Assembly (NCBI GenBank): GCA_043767025.1
Contig: JAYUHK010000102.1
Location: 1-10,313, forward strand
Length of the DNA: 10,313 nt
Reading direction: 5' to 3'
Source: JAYUHK01 sp043767025
GTDB taxonomy: Bacteria > Bacteroidota > Bacteroidia > Chitinophagales > Saprospiraceae
The notes under the pieces: model-generated
Seen by the model: the letters and a program-made list of their open reading frames with translations, nothing else
Told to the model about the DNA's origin: nothing
The model's database searches: none
Made by a program: the position numbers and the translations under genes
Shown here: positions 1 to 6,693 of the stretch, in pieces
Position numbering within the stretch: position 1 is the stretch's first letter
Layout of the letters: every line of letters begins with the position of its first letter

Positions 1-91
1 TTTGCACAGCTTTTTCGCTCTCGTTGGCATAGTTTACAGATTTCGTAACCCGCAAATTATGCAAACTTGGCGAAAAAGTCTTTTTTGTCAT
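1..91 (-). CDS. Partial open frame running off the left edge (uncertain gene)
   Basis: An ATG at 91-89 on the minus strand lies three bases beyond the stop of the nuclease-like gene and opens a frame that stays open for 30 codons to the window edge. It begins MTKKTFSPSLHNLRV. The tight spacing would fit a translationally coupled downstream gene. No Shine-Dalgarno sequence precedes it, but that is normal for this genome. I do not recognise a domain. The stretch also contains a separated inverted pair (CTTTTTCGC at 10-18 and GCGAAAAAG at 70-78), so it could instead be the start of an intergenic repeat that is open by chance. Seen: the open frame and its spacing. Inferred: that it is coding. Confidence 0.3.
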   Translation of the reverse strand, partial: MTKKTFSPSLHNLRVTKSVNYANESEKAVQ

Positions 92-94
92 GTA

Positions 95-865
95 CTAAAC
101 AATATCATATAAACTTTGGCGATTATTTAAGTCTTGAAAAGATTGTTCTGTTAAACTTATGAAATTACTTTCACCTTTTTTAATAAGTGCTTTTCCAAAT
201 AAACCACCAATTCTTTTTTTAATGAAATCGTATTTTTCCTCATCTAAATTAAGGAAAGAAAGCACATAAGTAATCAACTCATCTTCAGTCAACTCTTTAT
301 CAAAAAGACTAAATAGAATTGTATCCTCATATACACTAAATTTTAATTTATTTGTGTCTTTAGAAAAAATTGTATAACTATGTAATGCTTTTTCTTTTAT
401 GTCAACGATGTTACCGTGTTGTCTTGGTAGTGGATAATCTACAGAATCTAAAAATTTATTTAATTTTCCACCATTTATAATCAAACCCGAAATCACTTTT
501 GGAGGTAAACATATGGCGTTGATTTTTAATTCTTTTGAAATAGTGGATTCAATTAATCTTTGGTCAATTTCAGAAAGGTTATATGTTGTTAAAAAATAAA
601 ATTTTCCGACACCTAATTTTTCTATTGATTTTTTAGCATCTTTGTAGGCTTTATTTTTTATGTCAGTTTTTTGGGTAGTTATTTGATATGCAACTTTTTC
701 CCTTTCAGCATCTTTAAAAGTAATGACGTCTGTACCGCCATCATGTGGACCATCAATGTTTATGGCATTTAAACTAAACACTTCATTTAAAACTAAAGAA
801 CAAGCTTTATCAAAATATGATTTTCCTAAATTAGAAATGTGGTTTGTTAAAGTTTCTATATCCAT
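95..865 (-). CDS. Probable PD-(D/E)XK nuclease-like protein with a C-terminal winged-helix-like region
   Basis: A 256-residue protein starting at ATG 865. Residues 39-46 read GPHDGGTD and residues 61-66 read QITTQK. A Gly-rich turn carrying Asp, a short gap of beta-type residues, then Q-x-T-x-x-K matches the catalytic core of restriction-endonuclease-like folds in which Gln replaces the Glu of ExK. Residues 68-110 alternate helix and strand in a way consistent with that fold. Residues about 160-256 (a Glu/Lys-rich helical stretch followed by GGLFGKALIKKG and a short beta hairpin) look like a winged-helix domain. No signal peptide or membrane segment is visible. The gene is much more AT-rich than the neighbouring mce and tsaE, suggesting acquisition. 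Proteins of this type are often part of defence loci or carry further C-terminal domains, so this one may be truncated. Family membership is inferred from motifs only; the substrate is unknown. Confidence 0.55.
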   Translation of the reverse strand: MDIETLTNHISNLGKSYFDKACSLVLNEVFSLNAINIDGPHDGGTDVITFKDAEREKVAYQITTQKTDIKNKAYKDAKKSIEKLGVGKFYFLTTYNLSEIDQRLIESTISKELKINAICLPPKVISGLIINGGKLNKFLDSVDYPLPRQHGNIVDIKEKALHSYTIFSKDTNKLKFSVYEDTILFSLFDKELTEDELITYVLSFLNLDEEKYDFIKKRIGGLFGKALIKKGESNFISLTEQSFQDLNNRQSLYDIV

Positions 866-933
866 TGTATTTTTTAATTTTTAGTAAATATATGAATTTT
901 TAAAGATATTATCTTCAGTATGAGGTTTTTTAA

Positions 934-964
934 TATTTCCGACATCTCAAAGGTATCACTAACT
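934..964. repeat. Degenerate copy of the palindromic repeat found intact at 6630-6660
   Basis: This 31-base stretch matches the reverse complement of the intact hairpin at 6630-6660 at 24 of 31 positions. The central CTCAAAGGT is fully conserved and the outer arms have drifted, so it no longer folds well. It lies in the intergenic region between the divergent nuclease-like gene and mce, and overlaps the promoter boxes of both directions. Confidence 0.55.
948..955 (-). promoter_or_regulatory. Candidate -7 box (TACCTTTG) for the nuclease-like gene
   Basis: On the minus strand 955-948 reads TACCTTTG, an exact match to the Bacteroidota primary-sigma -7 consensus TAnnTTTG, about 83 bases upstream of the ATG at 865. 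No convincing TTTG -33 element lies at the usual distance, so the call rests on one box. Confidence 0.35.
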
Positions 965-967
965 TTG
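960..967 (+). promoter_or_regulatory. Candidate -7 box (TAACTTTG) for mce-tsaE
   Basis: TAACTTTG matches TAnnTTTG exactly and lies 51 bases before the mce ATG, leaving an AT-rich leader that contains two copies of AAAACTAAAA-type sequence. No clear -33 TTTG is present. It is nearly back to back with the minus-strand box at 948-955, giving a compact divergent promoter. Confidence 0.4.
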
Positions 968-1018
968 CTTTTATTTAGGATTGATTTTTAATAAAACTAA
1001 AAACTAAAACCAACATTT

Positions 1019-1432
1019 ATGACGCTCAAAGTAGAACATATTGGAATTGCGGTGCGCAACTTGACAAATTCTAATCTATTATTTGAAAAATTATTCGGCG
1101 TTCCGCCCTACAAAGCCGAAACGGTCGCCTCCGAAAACGTGACTACTTCGTTTTTCAAAATCGGCGAAAGTAAAATTGAGCTTTTGGAAAGCACCGCCGC
1201 CGACAGCGCGATTGCGAAATTTTTGGAAAAAAAAGGCGAGGGGATTCATCACATCGCTTTCGAGGTAGCGGATATTTACGCCGAAATGAGCCGCCTGACC
1301 GCCGAAGGGTTCACGGTGCTGAACGCCACGCCCAAGCTCGGCGCAGACAATAAATTGGTTTGCTTTTTGCACCCAAAATCTGCCAACGGCGTGCTGATTG
1401 AATTGTGTCAAGAAATAAAAACCGACCAATGA
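1019..1432 (+). CDS. mce: Methylmalonyl-CoA epimerase (VOC superfamily)
   Basis: Interconverts (2R)- and (2S)-methylmalonyl-CoA in the cytosol, linking propionyl-CoA carboxylation or succinate-to-propionate metabolism with methylmalonyl-CoA mutase. The 137-residue length is normal for the family. Two beta-alpha-beta-beta-beta VOC modules are visible: the first opens with VEHIGIAV (His7) and contains KIELLE (Glu54), the second has GIHHIAFEV (His77/His78) and ends in GVLIEL (Glu128). These four positions correspond to the divalent-metal ligands of characterised epimerases. KLGADNK followed by FLHPKSANGVLIEL is a typical signature of the family. The ATG at 1019 gives the expected N-terminus. The stop at 1430-1432 overlaps the tsaE start as ATGA, so the two genes are probably cotranscribed and translationally coupled. 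Other VOC enzymes (glyoxalase I type) are possible in principle but fit less well. Confidence 0.93.
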   Translation: MTLKVEHIGIAVRNLTNSNLLFEKLFGVPPYKAETVASENVTTSFFKIGESKIELLESTAADSAIAKFLEKKGEGIHHIAFEVADIYAEMSRLTAEGFTVLNATPKLGADNKLVCFLHPKSANGVLIELCQEIKTDQ

Positions 1433-1869
1433 CGAACCAACGACAAGAAATAGTTTTTGACTTATCGGAGCTGCCCGATGTGGTGGAGCAAGTCTTTCTC
1501 GCAGCGCGGGGGCGAAAAAAATGGACGCTGACTGGCGAAATGGGTGCCGGAAAAACCACTTTCGTCCAAGCACTTTGCGCTTTTTGGCGGATAGACGGGC
1601 GAGTTTCCAGCCCGACGTACTCGTTGGTGAACGAGTATTTTTTTGTAGAAAAAACCACTCAAAAACAGCAATTAGTTCGCCACATAGACCTCTATCGGCT
1701 CCTAAAAGCACAGGAAGCGATTGACTTTGGCATCGAAGATTACCTCTACGACGATGCGTATTGCCTCATCGAATGGGCAGATTTGATTGCCGACTTTTTG
1801 CCCGAAAATATGTTTCAGCTCCGAATCGAGGCTTTGGACGATGGAAGGCGAAAAATCTCTTTCTCCTAA
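1429..1869 (+). CDS. tsaE: tRNA threonylcarbamoyladenosine biosynthesis ATPase TsaE
   Basis: TsaE is the P-loop ATPase that acts with TsaD and TsaB to install N6-threonylcarbamoyladenosine at position 37 of ANN-decoding tRNAs. The 146-residue product has the Walker A loop GEMGAGKTT (residues 36-44), the switch-like SPTYSLVNEY (61-70), HIDLYRL (85-91) and LIEWAD (113-118), all hallmark blocks of the family and in the usual order. The start was set at ATG 1429, which overlaps the mce stop by four bases. An in-frame GTG at 1405 inside mce would add eight residues that the family does not need. The stop TAA (1867-1869) overlaps the convergent hemB stop. The neighbour mce has no functional link to tRNA modification; the pairing looks like simple operon sharing. 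Confidence 0.95.
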   Translation: MTNQRQEIVFDLSELPDVVEQVFLAARGRKKWTLTGEMGAGKTTFVQALCAFWRIDGRVSSPTYSLVNEYFFVEKTTQKQQLVRHIDLYRLLKAQEAIDFGIEDYLYDDAYCLIEWADLIADFLPENMFQLRIEALDDGRRKISFS

Positions 1870-2861
1870 AATTTTAAACTTCCCGCTCGATAACGTTTGG
1901 CATATTCTTTGGCGAAATACGTCAAAATTACGTCCGCACCTGCTCGGCGAATACTCAACAAAGCCTCGGGCATCGCCCGCTCGAAGTCAAGCCAGCCGTT
2001 GCGGCACGCCGCCAACAGCATCGCACATTCGCCGCTCACATGGTACGCCGCTATCGGCACGTCGAAGTTGTCTTTCAGCAGTTTTACTACGTCCAAGTAG
2101 TGCAAAGCGGGCTTTACCATCAAAAAATCCGCACCTTCGGCAGCGTCTAATTCGGCTTCGATGAGTGCTTCGCGTTGGTTGGCAGAGTCCATTTGGTAGG
2201 TTTTTTTGTCGCCCGATTTGGGTGCAGAGTCCAATGCGTCGCGGAATGGGTTGTAAAACGCACTTGCATATTTGGCGGTGTAGCTCATAATACCCGTTTT
2301 GGTGTAGCCCGCATCGTCCAAAGCACGGCGGAGATAGCCCACGCGCCCGTCCATCATGTCGCTTGGCGCGACGATGTCGAAGCCCGCTTGCGCTTGCGCG
2401 ACGGACATTTTGGCGAGTATCGGAAGCGTTTCGTCGTTCAAAATATTTCCAAAATCATCTACATAGCCGTCGTGACCGTCGGAGCTGTACGGATCCATCG
2501 CCACATCACTGATAAGGCAACACTCTGGAAATCGCTTTTTTATTTCGCTGGCAGCGCGAAGATAAAAATTTTCTGTGGCATAGCTGTAAGTCGCCATTTT
2601 GTCTTTCAAGCCATCGGCGACGGCGGGAAACATATCAAAACTTTGGACTCCGAGCGTCATGCACTCGTCTATTTCAAACAAAATTTGGTCTATCGAGAGG
2701 CGAAAACTTCCGGGCAAAGAAGCTATTTCGCTCCGAATATTGTTGCCGTCCACCAAAAACAGCGGCAACACCAAGTGTTCGGGCGTTAGGTGAGTTTCGC
2801 GCACCAATCCGCGCTGGGCGGCACTGCTGCGGTTGCGACGAGGGCGACGTGAGATGAACAT
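1866..2861 (-). CDS. hemB: Delta-aminolevulinic acid dehydratase (porphobilinogen synthase)
   Basis: Condenses two molecules of 5-aminolevulinate to porphobilinogen, the second common step of tetrapyrrole synthesis, in the cytosol. The 331-residue product is the normal length. Both Schiff-base lysines are present: Lys197 in TAKYAS and Lys250 in MVKPALHYLD. The metal region reads DVAMDPYSSDGHDG, with Asp/Ala where zinc-dependent enzymes have Cys, so this is the zinc-independent, Mg-type form. Other family blocks include RRPRRNRSSAAQRGLV at the N-terminus, APSDMMDGRVGYLR and AYHVSGE. ATG 2861 was chosen because the product then begins MFISRRPRR, as expected; the upstream in-frame TTG at 2891 would add ten low-complexity residues. 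The gene converges on tsaE with stop codons overlapping at 1866-1869, and is divergent from secA. Confidence 0.96.
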   Translation of the reverse strand: MFISRRPRRNRSSAAQRGLVRETHLTPEHLVLPLFLVDGNNIRSEIASLPGSFRLSIDQILFEIDECMTLGVQSFDMFPAVADGLKDKMATYSYATENFYLRAASEIKKRFPECCLISDVAMDPYSSDGHDGYVDDFGNILNDETLPILAKMSVAQAQAGFDIVAPSDMMDGRVGYLRRALDDAGYTKTGIMSYTAKYASAFYNPFRDALDSAPKSGDKKTYQMDSANQREALIEAELDAAEGADFLMVKPALHYLDVVKLLKDNFDVPIAAYHVSGECAMLLAACRNGWLDFERAMPEALLSIRRAGADVILTYFAKEYAKRYRAGSLKF

Positions 2862-2933
2862 AAAAAATGGTATTTTTTTTAACTTAGCCAAACAAAATTT
2901 TTAGATCTGACGGACAAATATCGTTTGCGCTGC

Positions 2934-2941
2934 CAAAGGTA
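2934..2941 (-). promoter_or_regulatory. Candidate -7 box (TACCTTTG) for hemB
   Basis: On the minus strand 2941-2934 reads TACCTTTG, an exact TAnnTTTG match, 73 bases upstream of the hemB ATG. A weaker variant, GATATTTG, follows closer to the gene. No TTTG -33 box lies at the standard spacing. Confidence 0.4.
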
Positions 2942-3075
2942 GCAAAAATTTTGTATTGGTAGGTAGAAGAGAGAGGCGTGATATAAGAAATTTTAGCTGT
3001 TATTTAGAACAGACGATAAGTATAATTTCATCATCTCAACGTGATTTTGACAACTGCTTTGCCAAATAAAACGCC

Positions 3076-3157
3076 TTCCACCTCGTCAAAAAGTCAAAAG
3101 GAAGCGGCTGAATAGAAGATTGGGATTGACTTTTTCATTCCACCTGACAAAATGTCA
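3076..3157. promoter_or_regulatory. Repeat cluster upstream of secA with a TGACA-TGTCA palindrome
   Basis: Within the 425-bp hemB-secA intergenic region, TTCCACCT occurs at 3076-3083 and again at 3138-3145, each followed by a TCAAAAAGTCA- or TGACAAAATGTCA-type sequence, forming an imperfect 62-bp-spaced direct repeat. TGACAAAATGTCA at 3145-3157 is a palindrome with 5-base arms. AAAAAGTCAA (3088-3097) and TTGACTTTTT (3126-3135) form a perfect 10-base inverted pair that could make a hairpin with a 28-base loop. Repeated GTCA/TGAC half-sites suggest binding of a dimeric regulator, but none is identified. The remainder, 2942-3075, shows no recognisable element and no convincing open frame. Confidence 0.4.
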
Positions 3158-3178
3158 AAAAATAGATATTTTTTTGTT

Positions 3179-3195
3179 TTGGAACAATAAATGCA
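3179..3195 (+). promoter_or_regulatory. Sigma-54-like (-24/-12) promoter candidate upstream of secA
   Basis: TTGGAACAATAAATGCA aligns without gaps to the RpoN consensus TTGGCACG-N4-TTGCA. The invariant GG (3181-3182) and GC (3193-3194) are exactly 12 bases apart, as required. It lies 22 bases downstream of the TGACA-TGTCA palindrome and about 90 bases before the secA ATG. The mismatch in the -24 block (A for C) weakens the call. Confidence 0.35.
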
Positions 3196-3233
3196 CCTAA
3201 ATATCTGCGCTGCAAAATTTGATAAAAAGTAGT

Positions 3234-3241
3234 TATCTTTG
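3234..3241 (+). promoter_or_regulatory. Probable secA -7 box (TATCTTTG)
   Basis: TATCTTTG matches TAnnTTTG exactly and lies 45 bases upstream of the secA ATG. A TTTG at 3218-3221 precedes it, but the 12-base gap is shorter than the usual -33 to -7 spacing. The box overlaps the in-frame TTG at 3239, which argues against that TTG being a translation start. Confidence 0.5.
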
Positions 3242-3286
3242 CATTTCTATTTATTAAAAAAAAGTACCCGTTTACCAACAGTAAAA

Positions 3287-6200
3287 ATGTTCAATTTTCT
3301 AAAAAAAATATTCGGCACCAAACAAGACAAAGACGTAAAAGCCTACACGCCTACCGTCCATGAAATCACCGCTATCGGAGAGGATTTGAAGCAACTCAGC
3401 CACGACGACTTGCGCCAGATGACGTATGAATTTCGCCGCCGAATCGCCGAATTTCTCGAAAATATCGATGCCGACCTCCAAAATTTAGCCGAAAAAGTAG
3501 CCGAAGAGCAAGACATTCACCGCAAAGAAGACTACTTCAAGGAAATTGACGAACTCAAAAAAGAACGCGACACCCAGCTCGAAGTGGTGCTGAAAGAGTT
3601 GCTGCCTACTGCCTTCGCCGTCGTGCGCGAAACCAGTCGCCGTTTTCAACAGAATCCAAGCATCGCCGTCACCGCCACCGACCACGATAGGGCGATTGCT
3701 GCCAAAAAAGACTACGTCCGAATAGAGGGCGAGCAGGCGATTTGGCACAACCAATGGACGGCTGCGGGCGGACAAGTCAAATGGGATATGGTGCATTACG
3801 ACGTGCAGATGATAGGCGGCATGGCACTCAACGAAGGCAAAATCGCCGAAATGGCTACGGGAGAGGGAAAAACCCTCGTTTCTACGCTGCCGTCTTACCT
3901 CAACGGACTTACGGGGCAGGGCGTTCACGTCATCACGGTCAATGACTATTTGGCGCGCCGTGACTCCGAGTGGAACGGTCCGCTTTTTGAGTTTTTATTT
4001 CTGACGGTGGACTGCATTGACAAGCACCGTCCGAACTCCGAAGAGCGTCGCCGCGCCTACGCCGCCGACATTACCTACGGAACGAACAACGAATTTGGGT
4101 TTGATTATCTCCGCGACAACATGGTGACATCGCCCGAAGAACTCGTGCAGCGCAAACACCACTTTGCGATGGTAGATGAGGTGGATTCGGTTTTGATTGA
4201 CGATGCGCGGACTCCGCTCATCATCTCGGGTCCGATAGTCGGCGACGCAGAAGACCGCGAATACCAAGAGTTCAAGCCTGCGGTAGAAAATCTAATGGCG
4301 GTGCAGCGCAAGCTGGCGACTGAATTTTTGGCAGAAGCAAAAAAATTATTTCAAGATAATATTACTGGCAACAACGAAGGCGAGGGCGGAATGTCTTTGC
4401 TCCGTGCGCACCGCGCGATGCCCAAATACCGCCCGTTGATAAAGTTTTTGAGCGAGGACGGCGTGAAAGTTGCCCTCCAAAAGACCGAAAATTTTTATAT
4501 GCAAGAGCAATCCAAAAATATGCACAAGGTAGATGCTGGATTGTATTTTACGATTGACGAAAAAAATAGACAGGTCGAACTGACCGAAAAAGGCGCAGAA
4601 TATCTCGCAAAAGGCAGCGACGACAAGGAATTTTTTATACTTCCCAACGTTGCGGAGCGCATTATTGACATTGACCGCAGCCCAGCGACCGCTTTGGAGA
4701 AAGAAGAAGCCAAAATCAAAGTAGCCCAAGAATTTTCGGTGAAGTCCAAACGCCTGCACGCAGTCAGCCAGTTGCTGAAAGCCTACACGCTTTTTGAGAA
4801 AGACGAAGAATATGTAGTCATAGAGGGCGAAGTGAAAATCGTAGATGAGCAAACTGGACGTATGATGGAGGGCAGACGCTACTCCGACGGCTTGCACCAA
4901 GCAATAGAAGCAAAAGAAAACGTAAAAATCGGCGAAATAACACAGACCTACGCCACAGTGACACTGCAAAATTATTTCCGAATGTACCACAAACTTTGTG
5001 GAATGACGGGAACCGCCGAAACTGAAGCAGGCGAATTTTGGGAAATCTACAAGCTCGACGTGGTGACTATCCCTACCAATCGCGACATGACTCGAATGGA
5101 CATGGAGGACATGGTTTTCAAAACCAATCGGGAGAAAACCAATGCCGTCATTGACGAAATCAATCGCCTCAGCGAAGCCGGTCGCCCCGTTTTGGTCGGC
5201 ACGACTTCGGTAGATGTATCCGAAAAGTTGAGCCGTATGCTCCAACTTCGTGGCGTGAAACACAATGTTTTGAACGCCAAACAGCACCAGCGCGAGGCGG
5301 AAATAGTCGCGGCGGCGGGCGTAGCAGGTCACGTCACCATAGCGACCAACATGGCAGGACGTGGGACGGACATCAAGCTCGGCGAAGGCGTAAAAGCGTC
5401 TGGCGGTTTGGCGATAATCGGTACAGAACGCCACGAAAGCCGGCGCGTAGATAGGCAGTTGCGCGGTAGAGCGGGACGGCAAGGCGACCCTGGAACTTCC
5501 CAATTTTTTGTTTCGCTCGAAGACCCGCTCATGCGACTGTTCAACTCCGACAGAATCGCAGGCTTGATGGACAGAATGGGACACAAGGACGGTGAGGTTA
5601 TCCAGCACTCTATGGTCACAAAATCCATCGAGCGGGCGCAAAAGAAAGTAGAAGAAAACAACTTCGGCACTCGCAAACGCTTGTTGGAGTACGATGATGT
5701 GATGAATATTCAGCGCGAAGCCATTTATAAAAAACGCAACAATGCACTGACGGGCGAGCGTTTGGTCGTAGATTTGGACGCAATGTTTCACTCGGTAGCC
5801 GAAAATTTGGTAGCCAATTTTCATCCGTCCAAAGACTACAACGGGTTCCGAATGGCATCGCTGACCAATTTTGGGATTGACCCCGAAATGGACGCGACCG
5901 CTTTCCAGCGCAGCCCCGAGGCGACCGTTATCCGCGAGTATCAGGACAAAGTTTTTTTGGTGTATGGACACAAGTGCAATAAAATCCGCGAGGTGTTGTA
6001 CCCAATCGCAAAGAATGTCTATGAAAGAGAAGGTCACATCTATCGCCGTTTGGCAATCCAATTCACGGACGGTGTCAGCCGAATGTTGCCCATCACGGCG
6101 GAGCTGGCGGACGCTTCCAAGACCGAAGGAAAATCCATCATCAGAGATATTGAAAAAACCGTAACCCTCGCCCTCATCGATGACCTCTGGAAAGAGCATC

Positions 6201-6604
6201 TTCGGGATATGGACGACCTCAAAGAGTCCGTCCAAGCCGCATCTTTCGAGCAAAAAGACCCTTTGGTCATCTACAAATTGGAGGCATATCGCTTGTTTGA
6301 GGATTTTATCCACCGCGTCAATTCGAGAGTAGTTTCGTACTTACTGAAAGGCAGCCTGCCAATGGAAAGCGAGGAAAATATTGCGCAGCAGCAACAAAAT
6401 CTCGCCCGCCAACAACAACGCCAGCAACTGCGCGCACCAAAAATGCAAACCAACCGACAAGCGGAATACGAAAACGCAGGCGGAGCGCAGCAACGCCTTT
6501 CGCAGCAACCCATGATGGCGCAGCAAGCGGAACAAAAAATCAGTCGGAACTCGCCCTGCCCTTGCGGAAGCGGAAAAAACTATAAAAACTGTCACGGGAA
6601 GTAG
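3287..6604 (+). CDS. secA: Preprotein translocase ATPase SecA
   Basis: The motor ATPase that drives preproteins through SecYEG at the inner membrane. The 1,105-residue product shows Walker A MATGEGKT (189-196), the Walker B/DEAD-type DEVDSVLIDDART (from Asp297), TGTAETEAGEF (574 on), the motif block ATNMAGRGTD (686-695), and RQLRGRAGRQGD (723-734). A Gln-rich linker (about 1035-1085) leads to the C-terminal SEC-C zinc motif with Cys1091, Cys1093, Cys1102 and His1103, which in characterised SecAs binds SecB and lipids. It is about 200 residues longer than E. coli SecA. Much of the excess lies in the preprotein-binding region after IISGP (roughly residues 340-430), a Lys/Glu-rich insertion I associate with Bacteroidota SecA. 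ATG 3287 gives the expected start MFNFLKKIFGT; an in-frame TTG at 3239 lies in the promoter. The gene appears monocistronic and ends just before a strong hairpin. Confidence 0.97.
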   Translation: MFNFLKKIFGTKQDKDVKAYTPTVHEITAIGEDLKQLSHDDLRQMTYEFRRRIAEFLENIDADLQNLAEKVAEEQDIHRKEDYFKEIDELKKERDTQLEVVLKELLPTAFAVVRETSRRFQQNPSIAVTATDHDRAIAAKKDYVRIEGEQAIWHNQWTAAGGQVKWDMVHYDVQMIGGMALNEGKIAEMATGEGKTLVSTLPSYLNGLTGQGVHVITVNDYLARRDSEWNGPLFEFLFLTVDCIDKHRPNSEERRRAYAADITYGTNNEFGFDYLRDNMVTSPEELVQRKHHFAMVDEVDSVLIDDARTPLIISGPIVGDAEDREYQEFKPAVENLMAVQRKLATEFLAEAKKLFQDNITGNNEGEGGMSLLRAHRAMPKYRPLIKFLSEDGVKVALQKTENFYMQEQSKNMHKVDAGLYFTIDEKNRQVELTEKGAEYLAKGSDDKEFFILPNVAERIIDIDRSPATALEKEEAKIKVAQEFSVKSKRLHAVSQLLKAYTLFEKDEEYVVIEGEVKIVDEQTGRMMEGRRYSDGLHQAIEAKENVKIGEITQTYATVTLQNYFRMYHKLCGMTGTAETEAGEFWEIYKLDVVTIPTNRDMTRMDMEDMVFKTNREKTNAVIDEINRLSEAGRPVLVGTTSVDVSEKLSRMLQLRGVKHNVLNAKQHQREAEIVAAAGVAGHVTIATNMAGRGTDIKLGEGVKASGGLAIIGTERHESRRVDRQLRGRAGRQGDPGTSQFFVSLEDPLMRLFNSDRIAGLMDRMGHKDGEVIQHSMVTKSIERAQKKVEENNFGTRKRLLEYDDVMNIQREAIYKKRNNALTGERLVVDLDAMFHSVAENLVANFHPSKDYNGFRMASLTNFGIDPEMDATAFQRSPEATVIREYQDKVFLVYGHKCNKIREVLYPIAKNVYEREGHIYRRLAIQFTDGVSRMLPITAELADASKTEGKSIIRDIEKTVTLALIDDLWKEHLRDMDDLKESVQAASFEQKDPLVIYKLEAYRLFEDFIHRVNSRVVSYLLKGSLPMESEENIAQQQQNLARQQQRQQLRAPKMQTNRQAEYENAGGAQQRLSQQPMMAQQAEQKISRNSPCPCGSGKNYKNCHGK

Positions 6605-6629
6605 GATAAGAAATTATCGTTGATTCACG

Positions 6630-6660
6630 AGTTACCGACACCTTTGAGGTGTCGGTAACT
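6630..6660. terminator. Intact palindromic repeat / probable bidirectional terminator hairpin
   Basis: GTTACCGACACC (6631-6642) and GGTGTCGGTAAC (6648-6659) are perfect inverted arms around a TTTGA loop; an outer A-T pair makes a 13-bp stem. It lies 25 bases after the secA stop and 33 bases beyond the stop of the convergent membrane-protein gene, the right place for a shared terminator. No U-tract follows on either strand, so classical intrinsic termination is uncertain. A degenerate copy at 934-964 shows that this is a dispersed repeat rather than a one-off terminator. Confidence 0.6.
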
Positions 6661-6693
6661 TCGGTTTGTCTACTTGGCGTTGGTGGCAGTCTT

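Noticed and set aside
1091..2789. Several frames opposite mce/tsaE and hemB (1091-1711 minus, 2175-2789 plus)
   Set aside because: They are shadows of well-supported genes, without family motifs.
2862..2891. Longer HemB start at TTG 2891
   Set aside because: It adds a low-complexity stretch translated from an AT-rich leader; ATG 2861 matches family length and start.
3239..3286. Longer SecA start at TTG 3239
   Set aside because: That codon overlaps the TATCTTTG promoter box, and the extra residues do not resemble SecA N-termini; ATG 3287 gives the typical start.
4346..6313. A 655-codon open frame antisense to secA
   Set aside because: It lies wholly opposite a clearly real SecA, has no recognisable domain, and its composition is that expected from the complement of a GC-biased coding sequence.
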